NCBI GenBank assembly: GCA_024699595.1
Contig: JAILPG010000108.1
Span: 1-22,121 of the forward strand
Origin: Lachnospiraceae bacterium
Lineage (GTDB): Bacteria; Bacillota_A; Clostridia; Lachnospirales; Lachnospiraceae
Reading direction: 5' to 3'
DNA length: 22,121 nt
Shown here one piece after another: positions 21,993 through 22,121 of the stretch; the first letter of the stretch is position 1; each line of letters opens with the position of its first letter. The notes beneath the pieces were generated by a model. That model searched no databases. It was not told the DNA's origin and worked only from the letters and a program-made list of their open reading frames with translations. Made by a program: the position numbers and the translations under genes.

Positions 21993-22025
21993 GAGGGTGA
22001 AAGCGCTTAAGCGTTTTCACCCTTT
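21993..22025 (+). terminator. Intergenic hairpin between binding protein and permease
   Basis: GGGTGAAAGCGC (21995-22006) pairs with GCGTTTTCACCC (22011-22022, one G-T pair) around TTAA, then TTT. It is typical of a partial terminator or 3' stabiliser that keeps binding protein more abundant than permease. The left arm also resembles a CcpA cre site. Confidence 0.7.
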
Positions 22026-22043
22026 ACTGAAAAGGAGAATCTC

Positions 22044-22121
22044 ATGAAGCAAAAAAGTGTATTGATCCGAAAACGGAATTTTTATGGATGGCTCTTTTTG
22101 CTGCCATCAGTCATTCTGATC
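22044..22121 (+). CDS. Sugar ABC transporter permease (5' part)
   Basis: First 26 codons of a membrane protein, cut by the window end. AAAGGAGA precedes ATG 22044. It begins with a basic stretch (KQKSVLIRKRNFYG) and enters a hydrophobic segment WLFLLPSVILI, the usual first helix of CUT1 (MalF-type) permeases. Position after a sugar-binding lipoprotein supports this; the rest is outside the window. Confidence 0.85.
   Translation, partial: MKQKSVLIRKRNFYGWLFLLPSVILI

Overview
The window looks like chromosomal DNA of an anaerobic Firmicute, most likely a member of the Lachnospiraceae. The reasons are moderate GC with A-rich GGAGG-type ribosome binding sites, heavy use of AGA/AGG and ATA codons, oxygen-sensitive iron-sulfur enzymes, gut-type sugar ABC transport under a LacI regulator, and the rpsF-ssb-rpsR order. 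I infer the taxon from gene content and cannot fix a genus. No stretch over 300 bases lacks a gene, and I see no tRNA, rRNA, CRISPR array, insertion sequence or prophage gene.

Layout. (1) 2-2959: the end of an aromatic 2-oxoacid fermentation operon (iorA, iorB, a phenylacetate-CoA-ligase-type enzyme, an ACT protein), closed by a strong terminator. (2) 3050-6670: small genes of unknown function, HU on the minus strand, a membrane-anchored SGNH hydrolase with a long Ser/Thr/Pro/Gly tail, a lipoprotein gene broken by a one-base frameshift, and a small membrane protein. (3) 6709-9615: an aldo/keto reductase with two iron-sulfur cysteine clusters, two GNAT acetyltransferases, and a YczE-type membrane protein. 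(4) 9652-14376: an uncharacterised HExxH protein translationally coupled to an O-antigen-ligase-like membrane protein, then a membrane-tethered trigger-factor/FKBP-like isomerase and plsY. (5) 14499-18082: a tight run of an AAC(3)-fold acetyltransferase, a DUF4910 aminopeptidase-like protein, a free-standing acyl carrier protein, a MaoC hydratase and a sirtuin. (6) 18145-19374: rpsF-ssb-rpsR with a clear promoter, a candidate S6:S18-binding leader and a terminator. (7) 19386-22121: a LacI-family regulator divergent from a sugar ABC transporter (binding lipoprotein and the start of a permease), with a promoter and palindromic operator, and a hairpin between the two transporter genes.

How genes work together. 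IorAB would oxidise aromatic 2-oxoacids to aryl-acetyl-CoA with reduced ferredoxin, and the ligase could run backwards to yield ATP and arylacetate. The LacI regulator probably represses the sugar transporter. The AAC(3)/DUF4910/ACP/MaoC run looks like a small carrier-protein-dependent biosynthetic module, possibly for modifying a surface glycan, and is the best candidate here for an undescribed pathway.

Non-coding structure of note: two families of short dispersed repeats with three copies each (an AGCG...CCGTTCACT element and a small palindrome around TGATCAAA), a TGACAA/TTGTCA palindrome in front of the isomerase gene, and a gene whose stop codon lies inside its own long terminator-like hairpin.
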